Shown piece after piece: positions 1-12,800 of a stretch of DNA of 64,000 nucleotides. Each line of letters opens with the position of its first letter. Position 1 is the stretch's first letter. Both the position numbers and the translations under genes were made by a program. Under the pieces are notes generated by a model that saw only the letters and a list, made by a program, of their open reading frames with translations, ran no database searches and was not told the origin of the DNA. The DNA comes from Steromphala cineraria (taxonomy: Eukaryota > Mollusca > Gastropoda > Trochida > Trochidae): assembly GCA_916613615.1 (NCBI GenBank), contig OU744732.1:56752727-56816726 (forward strand). The letters run 5' to 3'.

Positions 1-2412
1 TCAAACTTGTCAGGTTGATTACCATGCAGTGATACTTGACAATGTCATTTAGTTCTTTCTGACCAAATGTCATCATTATCAACATGTGTCATATGTGGCC
101 TTTGAAGTCATTTTGACAATTGCACAATGAGTGACAAAATGTTTGATGATAAACTTCACTTGCCTCTGGATTTTGTCCAACAAGGCAAGTTAAACAATAG
201 CTGAAAGAGCCTTCAAAGACAGGAATTTAATATCAACTGACGGTTATATTGAGTTCAAAATGTTCAAACATGCTGAGACCAAAGGTTTATTTATTTGTCA
301 ACAGGTTAAGTGTATTTAATTGGGTAATCTTTAAAGTGCATCTTTATTTAACAAGAGTTTGTGGGAGTCCACAAAATGAGAGCAGCCCCGAATGTACGGG
401 TTCCAATTTCTTTTGTCACTTCTCCACAGTGAAATGGGTAATTTCAAGCAATATCACATGAAAGAGAATTAAAGAAGTCACGATCTTTAACCTTGACCTT
501 GAATTTGAATTTTCAAAAGACTACAATGGATAATAATTAACCGAAAATATAACTTAAGATCTCAAAACCTATTTCTGTTTTTAATCATTGGTTGAACATG
601 AATGATATCTAGTGCTATCTGAAGTAAAACAATCAATGATGACTTTTCATTCGAAAAGACAATTACGTTATGAAAAAAAACTCCATGGTTAAGACAAAAC
701 ATTTTCTCATGATCATGATAAATTCAAGGCCTTGCTATGGCCTGACAAAAACATTTTCGAGTTTGGATAATTCTCCATAATTGATATTTACTACCAAGAG
801 CCTGATTCTTATCAAGTTATCGAGTTTACAAGGATTATTATTTAAGTCATGACCTTAGCCTTTGAGCTTGCGTGAACATGTACAAAAGTCAAATTAATGT
901 TCAATGTCAGTTTTCAGCTAAACGTATTCTGATTTCAAAACCTGATTAAAAGGTATACGTTACAATGATCATATCTCGTGACCTTGATAAATGTCAATTA
1001 AAGTCACACAACCAATGATCTCTGTTAATTTTATATGAGGATCATGATAATTCACACTATCAATACTTGATCCTTGTAAAGGTTGATTGACATGTACTTC
1101 AACTTATCTTTATGCTTTTATATTTATCTAAGTAAGATGCACACGTAAGATGACAAAACTTGTATTTATGTTGAAAAAGTTATATCGATTCCTTGATTTT
1201 CATTTGGAGTTGTAAATATCACCATTAAGTTGATACAGAGACAAGTGCAACAAACAAGTAAGAACTCATTGTCTTATCTGTGATTTCGATATCTATTCTT
1301 CTTCAAGATTTGCCACTCATACTGACAAATTTACAAATCTTCACACAAAAATATCTCACTCACATATGTACATATCTAATTTTAGCTTTAACTTTTTGCA
1401 TTTCATAAATATTAAATGTAAAAATTCATTGTTGTATAAATAATGTTGATGAAACCAATTAACATGATTAATAATCAAATCTTGAACAATTAATTTCATC
1501 AAAATTGCTTTTTAAGAGAACATTTATGTAACTCCATTATATCTTTAAAGTTCTATTGTTATGGTCTTCATAAAGGTGTAAATAATTTTTAAACGCTTAA
1601 CCAATAAGGATATTTAATGTTATTTAGGGTGCAATGATATCGTTTTTCTGACAACCTTGGGGATATTGCAGACAAAATATGTCGGTTAAAATTTAAGTAA
1701 TAAGCAAAGATGAAAAGCCAATGTCAGACATGGTCTAGCAATCGCTATTACCAACACTGACGTTAAATTTACTTTTTGTCTTTCAAAGTTTCCGCATAAG
1801 TGGTTGAGCAATGACAAATTCACATTGTACCTTATCACAGTTCAAATAAAAACTTTCAATGTTAATCTTTATAAATTTCATATGATTATCATGAATTAAT
1901 CAATAAAATCATGAATCTTAGTTTTACTTTGGATAATGATTGCTATCACAATATAAATACTTCAAATCTCAAAATCTTATCAATTTTGCTCTGATGTTAA
2001 AAGCAATCAAGCAGATGTCGGGACTATCTCGTACATTATCTATACTTGAACTTTTCAGGGCAAGTTGTCTGGCCAAAATTTCTTTCTGTACCAAGTGTCT
2101 TTAACAGAGTTCAGATGAATATAGTCTACGTCAAAGACACATCTTACCGTTATGTTCAACTGTAATCAGGAAACTTTTACCTATTTCCAAGCATATTGGA
2201 GACAATTTAACTATATGTTTCAATATCTCCCTATCAACTGTTCCTGTATTTCTTCCCAGCTTCAGTTGCTGTCTGAAATCATATTAGTACAAACCAATCA
2301 ATCAATCATTATTTCGGTACTCAAAAGGCCTCAGGACTATAGTACATTACATATAAATTTGGTTATACATATTTACACCAATCATGATACAATATGGTGT
2401 CTATAAAATTAT

Positions 2413-2446
<34 letters not shown>

Positions 2447-2709
2447 CGATGCGTAGAATATGCACCTGGACAGGTTTTAAATTTCTGTGTTATTCAAAGT
2501 GCACAGAAGATGGATAAACTTAGGCATATCTGTGTCAAGATATATTTTTCTCTAATATGTTTCTTTTGAATGTTGTTTTATCTAGGACATACAAATAAGA
2601 AATGGTAATCATAGTATATTTCATTTAAATATTACAACACAACAAAGCAAATTCCTCTGAACATGTAACTTTTTATGATTTTCAATTTCAAAGAGGTGTA
2701 ACATTTCTT

Positions 2710-3215
2710 TTGGCGTTCAATTTATAAAGAAAACCTGCCACATTCTCCATATATTATGACACTTGGATTATTCTGTTTAACCCCCATATTTTACAGGCAT
2801 ACACAGTTGTTGTAGCATTTCCAGGTTTATAAATGTATTTAATCTCCATATTTCCGCCCCATATAAACAATCAGTATTTATCTTTACATCGAGGATTTTG
2901 AAAAACGTTCATAGTAAGATCACCGAGAGTACGTTTTTTCCTTAAAGTTCCAAGTTGACTTGTGATTTATACACCAATGCATTTATACGAATTAGTAGTT
3001 ACAAATTTGCTACTACTATATTACCAGTTTGTCTGTTTTGGTAGTTTCCCACCATTTTTGAAAACAACAACCTTCGTTTTATCTAGATTCCTCCTTAGTT
3101 TTGACTGTATGCAAACATTTTCAAGTTCATATATCTGTTTTTGTAAACAAAAAATAGTACTTGATATACATGTAAGGGAAAGTACATGTATATATGATAC
3201 ATACATGACATGAAT
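2710..3215 (-). pseudogene. Antisense non-LTR retrotransposon reverse transcriptase relic
   Basis: Lies in an insertion (2398-3572) absent from the partner unit A2, which begins near an (ATT)n run at about 2411-2442. On the minus strand the best frame (3206-3021) contains NLDKTKVVVFKNGGKLPKQ, the N-x-x-KTK-x-VVF-x-NGGKL pattern found after the YADD box in mollusc-type LINE reverse transcriptases. Further along, in other frames, come a CKIWG motif near 2785 and a VIIYGECGRF stretch near 2740. These match the YGCEIWG and MIYGELGxxP blocks of the same protein family, in the right order. Multiple stops and frameshifts make it non-functional. The catalytic YADD part is missing. Confidence 0.65.
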
Positions 3216-5790
3216 TTTTAAAACTTTATTGTATGAGCAGATTCTCCTTATAAAAGTATTTGTTTATATTTTCATTTTGTAGTAATCTCACATGGATTTG
3301 ACATTTTCGTAACTGTTTGAGATGTTCAGGGGGAGAGAGGATAGGGATATGTTAATTTGATTTTCCCTTTGAAATAGACAATCACATGTTTACACAATAA
3401 TTATAGGCCTGAACGAACTACTATTGAACAGTAATTTATCTAAGCTATCAAATTTCAGAAAAGTGTAGTTGTTTTTGGCCAAGTTTTGTATGTTTATTTA
3501 CAGATTAAAAATGTGCTTACACATGTTGAATTAAATGAAACGCTTGCATACAGGCTTTAGTAAGATTCTAATCCCTTTTTAATCAATACAAAGGTTTTAG
3601 ATAAACATGCAATATGAAATGATCAAATATATGTTCACTGAAATAAGCGAATGCAGTTTTGAAAAAAATATGATCACATTATTCTGACACCGAAAATCAG
3701 TAAAGGTCGTCTTACTCTTAGATCTTGTGCAAACCTATCTTTAATGGAGGGAATGGTTGTTAACGCCTTTCAAGGTCAACAATGGCTGCGTACGCTCACG
3801 ACGCTTATCATGACCTTGAAGTAAATCTAAAAACAAGTACGTACAGTGACCTAGATAACTGTTGAAAGAATAAATGCATATGAAACTATTTCTATTGGTT
3901 CCAACATTTCCAACTGGGTTTATGTTTAAAGGAATTTGGCAAATTCTCAGATTATCGAATTGGATGTGATGTACAGGAGAGCTGATAACAAGGGACATAA
4001 AGGTAATATAGATATGCTTTATTACTTTATCTTTGTACTATATCTATTTCAGATCAACACATGTTTATCAGAAATAGCTGAAGCATTTTGTTTCAACCTT
4101 GACTCTTTACAATTATCCTTTCATGTTATTCAGAAAATTGCATAGGCCTTGGCAACCTACATTTGTTTGTTAAATGTTAGTTATCATCAAAAGAGATGTA
4201 TCAATATAATCAGAAGCATAACCACAAATTTGATATATTCACGGAAAAGTGTGTTGTTTTATATCTGCTCATAAAGCAACATATGCCATTCTCATACATG
4301 TATATGAAATATATATGCACGTCATATGTTGCCAGTGAGCAATTTGTACAAGTTTTAACACTGCAATGCACATCAATATTCATGTTCATTCCATGCTTCG
4401 ATTCACGGGAAGTCCTTTCATTGGAATATTTGGATGTAAATATTTGCTAATATACATTTTTTTCAAAACATATCTATTCATATTGTTGCTTAAGGAAGAT
4501 GTAATTGTCAAAGTGACTCTTATGATGCTTAGTTGAATAATTCACAAAAACAATAATATATACATTGTATGTTTTCATGCATATCTTTATTCAAATCATC
4601 AAAAAGTAAATCATAAATTTGCCTATCCTACCTCTGTATTTTAAGTGGTTTTGTTGTATCAATAAGATTTCTATAACTAGTGCCTTGATGACCACAAATC
4701 TTATATTTCCGTGTGTATTGTTTGGATTGCACTAATATTCTTTTCTAATTGGACGGTTTCATGATATCACACGTCTTGTCATGATGAAATCAGCCATCCT
4801 GTATAAATAGAAATCAAGTAGATGAAAGGAAGAATAGTTAAAATAAGGGAATGATATTGGAACAAAAGTTACCAAAAGATACATAATTTAATCTTACGGA
4901 AAAATTAAGAATATGGTTGTTGTTAAATCAACTTGTATAGCTTTTCTTTAATTAATATGCAGTTTGATATATCAATATATCATGGTTTCAACGTTCAAAA
5001 TGTTTTTCTGTGTTTCTTTTTATTATTCCATTACCCGAGTTGTAAAAGACAACAAATTGTCAAGTGTGGGCTTATTTTCTATAAACTGATAACAGTGGCA
5101 GAGAAAATCTCACCTGAAGATTATATAATACAAGAATTATGAGAGTAATTATAGCCATAGAAAAAGTTATTAGGCAAATTTATATATAAATATAAAGCAA
5201 TAAAAATCGCCTTTTATTAGAAACATGAGATACCGAAGCTAGTTCAAACCTGTTAATTGTAGAGTATGAGAGATAATAACACTCTGTTTCATTAATATTT
5301 TTTAATTGGAGAAGCGAAACACTTTTATATTAGCAAAACAGCTATATGATAGCGGAGATAATATGTAAATGTCATTTTCCAACTATTACTCAAGGCAGAT
5401 ACAGTGTATTATCATTTTGAACTTGATTACTCTCAGAGCTAAGGTCTATTTAAACCTCTGGATCGTAATTTAATTATTGACTGACATTTTTATGACACAA
5501 TGAATGATGCATAGTTTAGATATTTCCACTTACATATCATTCCACTCAAGATTTCATCATATTTATGGAATGTAATCAAATTGTATTATAAATGTTCGTT
5601 TTATTGATTAAGCATCTTGAAACACCATATTGTTTTTAAAATAAATTGAACAATTGCAAACAAGAGGAATAAAGTCGACAACATCTTATGTCATTGGGAA
5701 TCTCGCTCGAATCTCTTCTGATGTCAAGTAAATTAACACGGATAATTAAAGATACAAATGTCACAGGTCTGCCCTAATGTCATTGAATTG

Positions 5791-5798
5791 TGACGTCA
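5791..5798. promoter_or_regulatory. Single CRE-like palindrome TGACGTCA in A1
   Basis: One perfect TGACGTCA. The corresponding positions in C1 (29650) and A2 (45540) read TGTTGTCA and TGTAATGT-like variants, so this site is not conserved between copies. Confidence 0.3.
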
Positions 5799-6713
5799 TG
5801 TTTATGACCTTATGGCATTGTGATATCATTACTTGGTGATGTAAACACATGCATGTCATTATTCCAAATCTGTTGTCAAAACAATAACTCCTTGGTGATA
5901 TTGCTGGAACTTCTACAAGCAATATTGCGTCAGGAGCAAGTATTTAGATGTTGCATACGATCATTCAGATCAGCTGAATGTAAGAAAAAGATTAAATCTG
6001 TGCTTAAGGCAATGTCAGTTGAGCTTAGTGTATGCCACTTGCGATAAATAGAAATGAAGGTTTGGGTTCTTATATTAGCCTTTCCAGTTAAATTTCCGAG
6101 ATTATATGAGAATCCACATTGTTATATGATTGTTATATGAACTTTGTAAATGATAAAACCGTTGTCTACATCATTGGAATTGCAAATCTCATTGGAATTT
6201 CACCATAACTCATAGTAGCTGTTTTAAGCAATCGACTCTAAAATTGGTCATTAAGGCTCAATCTTAAACTTGAAAAGCACGCGCCATTAAAAACACATAT
6301 TTTTGGATATAATATGTATTGAACTACCTGTGTTAGATTTGTCATTATTCATTGATACTAGAAATCTAAGCCAACTCTTTTGAATTAATATATAACGGTT
6401 TAAGGGTGTTTCATGTTTTCGTTGTGGTCATTTGAAATTAGCTATAATGTAAGAATGGGGACTGTTTTTACCTTTCTTTGAAATACCAGAACTATCTCGT
6501 AATGAAAATAAATAATAAAAAATAACTGAATCTTGTTCTAACCAAATTTTTCGCATTAGCATAAAACGTTTTGAGTTCTGTAGACTCCCATTATAATATT
6601 CAATACATGATATAAAATAGAAAAGTAGTTGTAAATTGTTAAACATACTCAAACATGTTTGAATGAAACATGTGGTGTAAAATTCTTCAAAAACATTTAG
6701 ATAAACTGAAACT

Positions 6714-7120
6714 TTGTATGTAATTACAAACAAATTAAATCCATTTTCTGCACTATTGATATGCTCTGAAAAGATGCGTTTATTTCAACAGTTATTCAAT
6801 ATTTCTCTAAATGACTTACAAAGCGCCAGCACGATTAATATGCCATCACATTCCAAAATATCTTCAGCTGTAGATATCTTTAAACAAGATTGGAATATCA
6901 CTCATCAGAAGAACTTGCAAAATTGCTTAATATTACTCACTTCTGTGATCTGGATTCTCTTACATAAGTACATCACTCATAAGTTCATAGTATAAAAGAT
7001 TTGATTACTCCTTCATAACTATTCCATCTCCAAAGGGTAGTTTGAAGATGGCTTCCGACACCAACCTCTATTTGCCACGGGAATATTCTTAAGTGTACCT
7101 TTCCGGCCCAAAAAATGCAA
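6714..7120 (+). pseudogene. Possible cytochrome P450 N-terminal exon relic (A1)
   Basis: An open frame runs to 6995 and ends in LALLASVIWILLHKYITHKF-like sequence (here with I/T changes), a hydrophobic stretch followed by basic residues, like the membrane anchor of a microsomal P450. After a stop, an overlapping frame reads KGSLKMASDTNLYLP, and a shifted frame then gives GNIFLSVPF. These resemble the (P)xxGSxxxxASDxNLYL...YGxIFS order seen before the first P450 exon boundary. The partner copy (46440-46830) keeps the frame open despite two length differences of 9 and 12 bases, both multiples of three. No PPGP motif survives. This may still be chance; a profile search is needed. The family is inferred, not proven. 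Confidence 0.33.
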
Positions 7121-7388
7121 CAAAAACAATCTGCGAATTAAGGCTTTGGACAAACTTTTCATTGGAAGCGTGCTTCCTTTCACTAAGGTCTAAAGCATAT
7201 TACAGTCGCGATATTACCTGCTTAGTTTTCTTAAACATGCAAATGTAAACTGCATAGTCGAATAACTTCTAGTTCTACCCCAGTATAAGGTTATGACTAA
7301 AACGTTTCAAATAATTACTTCCCAAAAGTGTTGACTGTACCCAAACAGGTTTCTCGGGAATATGAAAATAAAGCTTTTTGAATGCTTT

Positions 7389-8328
7389 AATAATAATAAT
7401 AATAATAATATACAAAATTTATATAGCGCCTTATTTGAGACAGAAATGAATCACTCTAAGGCGCTGTACAGAGGAAAGTTAATCAGAGCAGTTCACTGCC
7501 CATAGGCTGTTTCAAAGAGATGGGTCTTGACAGCTTTTCTGAAACTGCTGTATGTGTCTGCATCTCTCACATTTGGCGGTAGTCTATTCCACAATGTTGC
7601 AGCAGCCTTGTCAAACATCCTCTCACCATACATCACAGTTCTTGTTTTGGGGGTGGTGACAAGTGATGCTGATCAAGATCGTAGTGATCGTGGGGGTTAA
7701 TATGGGAGGATGAGTTCATGTAGGTAAGACGGGGCAGTATGGTTCAGTGCTTTAAAGGTGAACATCAGGATCTTAAACTGACACAGTAAATGTACTGGTA
7801 GCCAATGGAGCTCTCGTATAATTTGCGTGATGTGCTCACGTTTTCTGCTGCGGGTGATGAGACGAGCAGAAGAGTTTTGAACTCTCTGTAGCTGGTTGAG
7901 CAGAGATTTTGGGATTCCATACAGGAGGGAATTGGCATAATCCAATCTCGACGTGACCAGTGAGTAGACGAGTTTCTTACAACATTCTTCTGTGAGATAT
8001 TGCCATATTGCACCAATGTTCCTGATCTGGTAGAAGCATGATTTGGCAATCGCTTTCACGTGGGTGTCCATAGAAAGGCATTTGTCCAGCTGTGCGCCGA
8101 GGTATTTCACATTGTCGACAGCTTGGATTTTGTTGGAGCCAACTTCAACATGAAAACTTTCTGATTGGACCCGCATTGTCTTGGGTCTAAAGACAATCAT
8201 CTCTGTCTTATCCTGGTTAAGTTTTAACATGTTGGAGTTTGTCCAGGTTTTGATATCATCCAGACAAATTTTCAGTCTTTCAGCGGTTCTCTCTACATTG
8301 GTGCTTGGATGTATAATTGTGTAGACAA
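7389..8328 (-). mobile_element. 5'-truncated CR1/L2-like LINE insertion
   Basis: Absent from the partner copy A2, where TTTTTGAATGC runs straight into TTAATGACAAAATCCACC at 47093-47120. The minus-strand 3' end carries the paired GCGCC/GGCGC stem and a TATATAAATTTT stretch followed by an (ATT)n tail (7389-7411), typical of CR1/L2-type elements. The 5' end is lost just after the expected YADD box, as usual for incomplete reverse transcription. A target duplication cannot be defined because the tail and flank are both AAT-rich. Confidence 0.85.
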
Positions 8329-8335
8329 ATGACAA
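7499..8335 (-). pseudogene. LINE reverse transcriptase C-terminal part, broken
   Basis: The minus-strand frame 8335-7697 gives 212 residues whose first few come from flanking DNA. It contains SNMLKLNQDKTEMIVF, then VKYLGAQLD, LVYSLVTSRLDYANSLLYG, LQRVQNSSARLI and LHWLPVHLLCQFKILMFTFK. These are the ordered blocks downstream of the catalytic site in jockey/CR1/L2 LINE reverse transcriptases (thumb and C-terminal region). The frame stops after LILPY. A second frame (about 7650-7499) continues with LWNRLPPNV and FRKAVKTHLFETAYG, the usual C-terminal end. The break between them and the missing catalytic domain make it dead. Confidence 0.85.
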
Positions 8336-11300
8336 AATCCACCTTAGTAGAACTTCTTTCTGCCATTTAGGATCGTTATCAACCTGCCAGTTGACTAACC
8401 TGGTCGAACATTACTATAAACAATGGTTTTAAAAGTCAGTGTGAGAATGAGATTGCTAAAGCTTGAACGGCTTTGCTTTATCATATTTGGTTATGACTGG
8501 CACTTCTGACCTCTCTTGTCTACAATGTCCCCAGGGAAATCTGGCACTGCAAGTTCATTGCATATAAACCTCCAGAACCCCCTTTGGTAGGAATTTTATG
8601 ATTCTGTAAAAGGTTTATGAGACTTAATCTGATTTCATCACTTGAGCATTATGACTCAATAATACTTGAATCAATTCAGACAATTACATGTATTGTCAAC
8701 AAGAACAGTCAACACGGCAACTTCAGTCGAGGATCAAGCTTGTATGTATACCACTTTACAAATGTTCTGAGTCAGAATCAATACAAATTTCATAAGAATT
8801 AGTGACTCTTATCTACATATCTGAGCATAATAGACAGTACCCTTGATCTTAAGCTTAACGATTTCATTCGACCCAAATAATGAAACATTGTCCAAGATAA
8901 AAGGGCATTAATTTTTAAAGATGCTCATGGACATTTGTTAAGTTTCATGATGCAAATAAGATAAAGTAATCGAATGGTTGACATAGAGGTATACAAAAAG
9001 GCTTAAGCAAGTAATATTCAGTTGTCCAACAATGCTACAATTTTAAGTCTCACTGGATATTGAGTGTAAATTTTTGTACAGTTTGTAACAATAAAAGAGC
9101 TGTAACAGATCAATCAGATACAAAACGTACTAGATAACGGATTTCAACAACTGTTGTAAGCATGCACCAAGTAAGTAACACATTCATGACACGCTGAAGG
9201 TCAAATGTTATTTCTTTTGTTTGTATAAATAAAATTAATTTCTGATGTTGGCATGGCATTGATTTACAACGTTTGAAGAAAAAGAACAGAAATACTGTGA
9301 AATGCATTTGACAGGCATTCAGTCGAGACAGATGCCTTTAAACTTAGAATGATAATATAGTAAAGTAAACCTGTAATTGACAAAAAATATATTAGGTAGA
9401 AGTATTTTAACAGTACATGAATTATTATTGCGTATTGAAGTACTATTGATAATGCTATTTAGTCGGCATGAGGGCATTATCAGTTATTCAAAGAAAGTAA
9501 GGACCAGGATTGTGTCTGTTAAAGTCATCACCTCTAATGAGTTTTCCACAATTTGCACCTGCATTTCGTGCACATCACACAGTTAAATCTTTCGTCGTGT
9601 TTTGGTGAATTGTAAGGTAATCATGTACAAGAGTATCATTTTATCAATAAAATTGTGTAAGTATTCTAGATGTTCAATTCAGTAAAATATGTATGAACTG
9701 TTAACCTTTTCTCACAAGGAGACAGATCAATGATCTCGAATAACCACTTAATTAATGGTAAAATAAGCTGGAAAGAATCTGAAGCCTCTTTTAATTCATT
9801 TTGTGTCAGAAAAAAGGAATTGTACCGCTGAACTTTACATTATATATTTGAGTTATTACTGCTTCATTTAGTGTAAATACATTGTCTTTCAATTGGAACC
9901 ATTTATTTTCATTTTCCTGACATCACCTTATATTGCTCCTTAAAACGTGCTACTTCCCCTTTAAACCATGTTAAAGCTAAGATTTCTCCATTATAAAATA
10001 GGATTGGTTAGAGGCTAGATGTTTTCAAAATGAAAAGCAATGTTCATTAATGACTGTAATGAACAATGTTTAAGAATATTTCACTTACTGTCATACATGC
10101 ATAATAAAATCTTATTATCTTCGTTCATATTAAGTATCTTAGTTTATTGAAATAAATGTAAAAGTTGATAATTGTTCACAGAATCACTGCCATATCCCCT
10201 GAAGAAGGAAGAACCCATTGAAAATAAAAGAAACAGTTAAACTGGCTTAAAATCGATATTACATCGTTTAGGAGAAACGGGGGCGGGATAACACCTCTTG
10301 AGAAAAGAAATGTGTATACATTTATTATAGTTTCTTTCCGAATCTTAGTCATTTGAGTATTTCAGATTGGCTATAATGAATATGACAGTTGCTCAATAAA
10401 ATGAACTGTTAACCTTTCCTCTCAATAAGGCAGATCAATGTCCCCTTGTATCCGCTTACTTCAAATAGCGACACAAGCCGGAAAGAATCCGATGCCTTAC
10501 AAATATATCCTTGCCAATCAAGTACACGATCATTTCAGGAGGGGGTTGCATATTTGTTAATATTGATCTCTAAGTGGAGAGTAGGTATCATGCCTGCAAG
10601 CTAATTCACTTTAGACCAGACAGGTTAAAGAGAATTCCTTTTGAACTCAGAACTTTGATAATACGTCATAGTCATTAGACTGTCCTTGTGACGTTTATGG
10701 TCTGCGCATTAGAGGCTACATCTGACTATTTGTAGAAAGCGATATAATTTCTAACGAGTATGTCCTTGTCCATCACAATGAAACTTACAAGATTGAAACT
10801 AGTATAATGTGCACTTCTTAAAAGAGAAAGGTCAATTAAAAAGTATCCTACAGAAGACAAATGCATTGAATTTTATATTATTTGTGAAAGTGCTCGGATT
10901 TCCCAAAGGTTTGCAAAGACCCACTTCCTGAAAAAGTTGTTACTATACTCAGCAAGCAGTGGCAAAACATAATTTCGATTTAAAAATGTTTTTGAATTTA
11001 ATTCTAGATTCGAATGAACAAATTGGAACGGTTAAAATTTGATTGTGTATAAGCTTATTCCAAATTAACATTTGCATTGAAATAACACATGTTATTATTA
11101 ATGTAAAGAAGAAACGATAGTCATAATCCCAAAAGTATTTGAAATTAACAAGCAATTGACGTTCAATTTAGCAAAGGTCAGTTGAGTCAGTTTTGCGTTT
11201 ATTACACTTGGTTTTCTTTGACACACAATGTTATATAAATATGATCCATTAGTACCTAAACTTGACAATTGTAGATACCTAGCTATATAGCTTTGTGCGC

Positions 11301-11549
11301 CTTACGTATCCTTAATGACAAGGAATACCAGCCTTATACTTGCGATATTCAGCAATGATTGATGGATGTAATATCTGAATATTTTTTCTGAAAACATTGA
11401 TTGTCGCACAACATTAAAATCCAACCATTGAAATCAGTTTGACGTTATTTGGGAGATAAACCTAGTGTGTTTGAAAAGCAGAGACATGTTATATTATCAA
11501 TCCATTAGATTATTCTAACAGAAAACCACTCTGACGTTGTCAAGGGTTA

Positions 11550-11581
11550 TGACGTCATAAGTGCTCGCGTAAATGACGTCA
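11550..11581. promoter_or_regulatory. Paired CRE-like sites, A1
   Basis: Two TGACGTCA palindromes starting at 11550 and 11574 (24-bp pitch), separated by TAAGTGCTCGCGTAAA. The site type is that bound by CREB/ATF bZIP factors. The same pair with the same pitch recurs in every full unit. Function is inferred from conservation only. Confidence 0.5.
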
Positions 11582-12800
11582 TTTGTATTGTTGCAGTAAT
11601 GGAAGGAAGCTAGTTGCGTGTGGCGCTGATTGACCACTTTAACGTCTTATTTTGAATTAAATACTTCATCTACCTCAAACAGCAGAATACCAGCTCTGAA
11701 ATTGCGGGTGGATCAATTTGCGGTGAAGCGGCCTCAAAGTCAGAGGACATTAAATCCAAAATTGATCATAATTTAGTATTCATCACATTCATGTTAGAAT
11801 TTAAGTTTGATCCAATGCCAAATTGATTACCTGAAAACAATATGCAGAATTTGTAATGCTCCTCTTATTAATGTAAGCACCATTTATACCAACAAACACA
11901 GATTGCTCACAATTTTTAAATCAAGTGTTTCTCTTAGTATATCATTTGCAGATACATGTAACAATATAATATGATATGTCATAACTTTTAACAAACTCTC
12001 TTTTAATGCTTTTCAATCTTTTTCATCTTTTGAGCAGGACTTAGGTAGTATTTTTACTCATGACTAATTTCTGCTAAGTGTAATGTTACTCTAGAACAGA
12101 AACTTTCGAAACAGAAATAAATATCGTTTTTGATCAATATTGTAATGAAAACTTTTACATTCATTACTGAAGTTGAACTTATCATTCCCCTTTTCAATGG
12201 TTATATTCTAATAAAATTTCGGTGTGAAGTAGGTAAATTGAATTTTTCTTGTAAGTCTAAAAATAACCATAGCGTAATATTGGACCAGGCAATAAAGTGT
12301 AACAAATATTGAATTTCTCTTACGAGGCAACGAAATAGAACACCAGTCAGAACATATTTGATTAGAACTATGTTGCAAGTGATACAAACAACCTGAAGAA
12401 AAGGAAATTGATAAAGACATTTTATTTCTAAAAAGCAAACATAAGTAACGTTAAGATTTTAACTTTTTTTCTAAACCTGCAGTTAATTTCTATCTATTAT
12501 TATTTGGCACAGCATATGCTTAAGATTTGGAAGTTGTGGTCAGTTTCGATATGTCAAAGATGATATATTGTGTAGTAAATAAAAATAACTGCCTTGTCCA
12601 TAATGTTTTTGTACATAACATAATCCCACATTTCCAATTAAAAATGTAAATTTTAAAAATCAACATTCAAACTTTGTCAGGTTGTTTATCTATAACAATT
12701 TGCAGTTCTTTTAAGGTCACTTAATAAGTCGATTACCCTGCAGTGATACTTGACAATCTCATTCAGTTCTTTCTGACCAAATGGCATCATTATCAACATT

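Larger units (their letters stand above)
1..12660 (+). repeat. Higher-order repeat subunit A, copy A1 (5' edge truncated by window)
   Basis: Long-form copy of the tandem unit, closest to the copy at 35788-54892: both read GATTACCATGCAG near the start, where B and C copies read GATTACCCTGCAG. It lacks about 50 bp just after its first bases that the other copies have. It carries two copy-specific insertions (2398-3572 and 7389-8328). It has also lost several hundred bases at 10538, where sequence present at 23290-24017 is missing and the join falls on a short G-run. Outside the insertions it holds no gene I can recognise. The stretch 1-2397 is AT-rich backbone; 3573-6700 and 8330-12660 are the same. 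The CRE pair lies at 11550-11581. Confidence 0.9.

Noticed and set aside
2152..2406. 84-residue frame with a partner at 38252-38524
   Set aside because: The two frames shift relative to each other about two thirds along, so the reading frame is not conserved.
8617..8802. 61-residue frame shared by A1, C1 (30006-30194) and A2 (47394-47579) as a small protein gene
   Set aside because: Most differences between the three copies change amino acids (N/D, G/D, F/L, V/L, L/P, K/T), which is what neutral drift of non-coding DNA would give.
9110..9307. 65-residue minus-strand frame repeated at 30507-30704
   Set aside because: Low-complexity FFFF start, amino-acid-changing differences and no family; part of the non-coding backbone.
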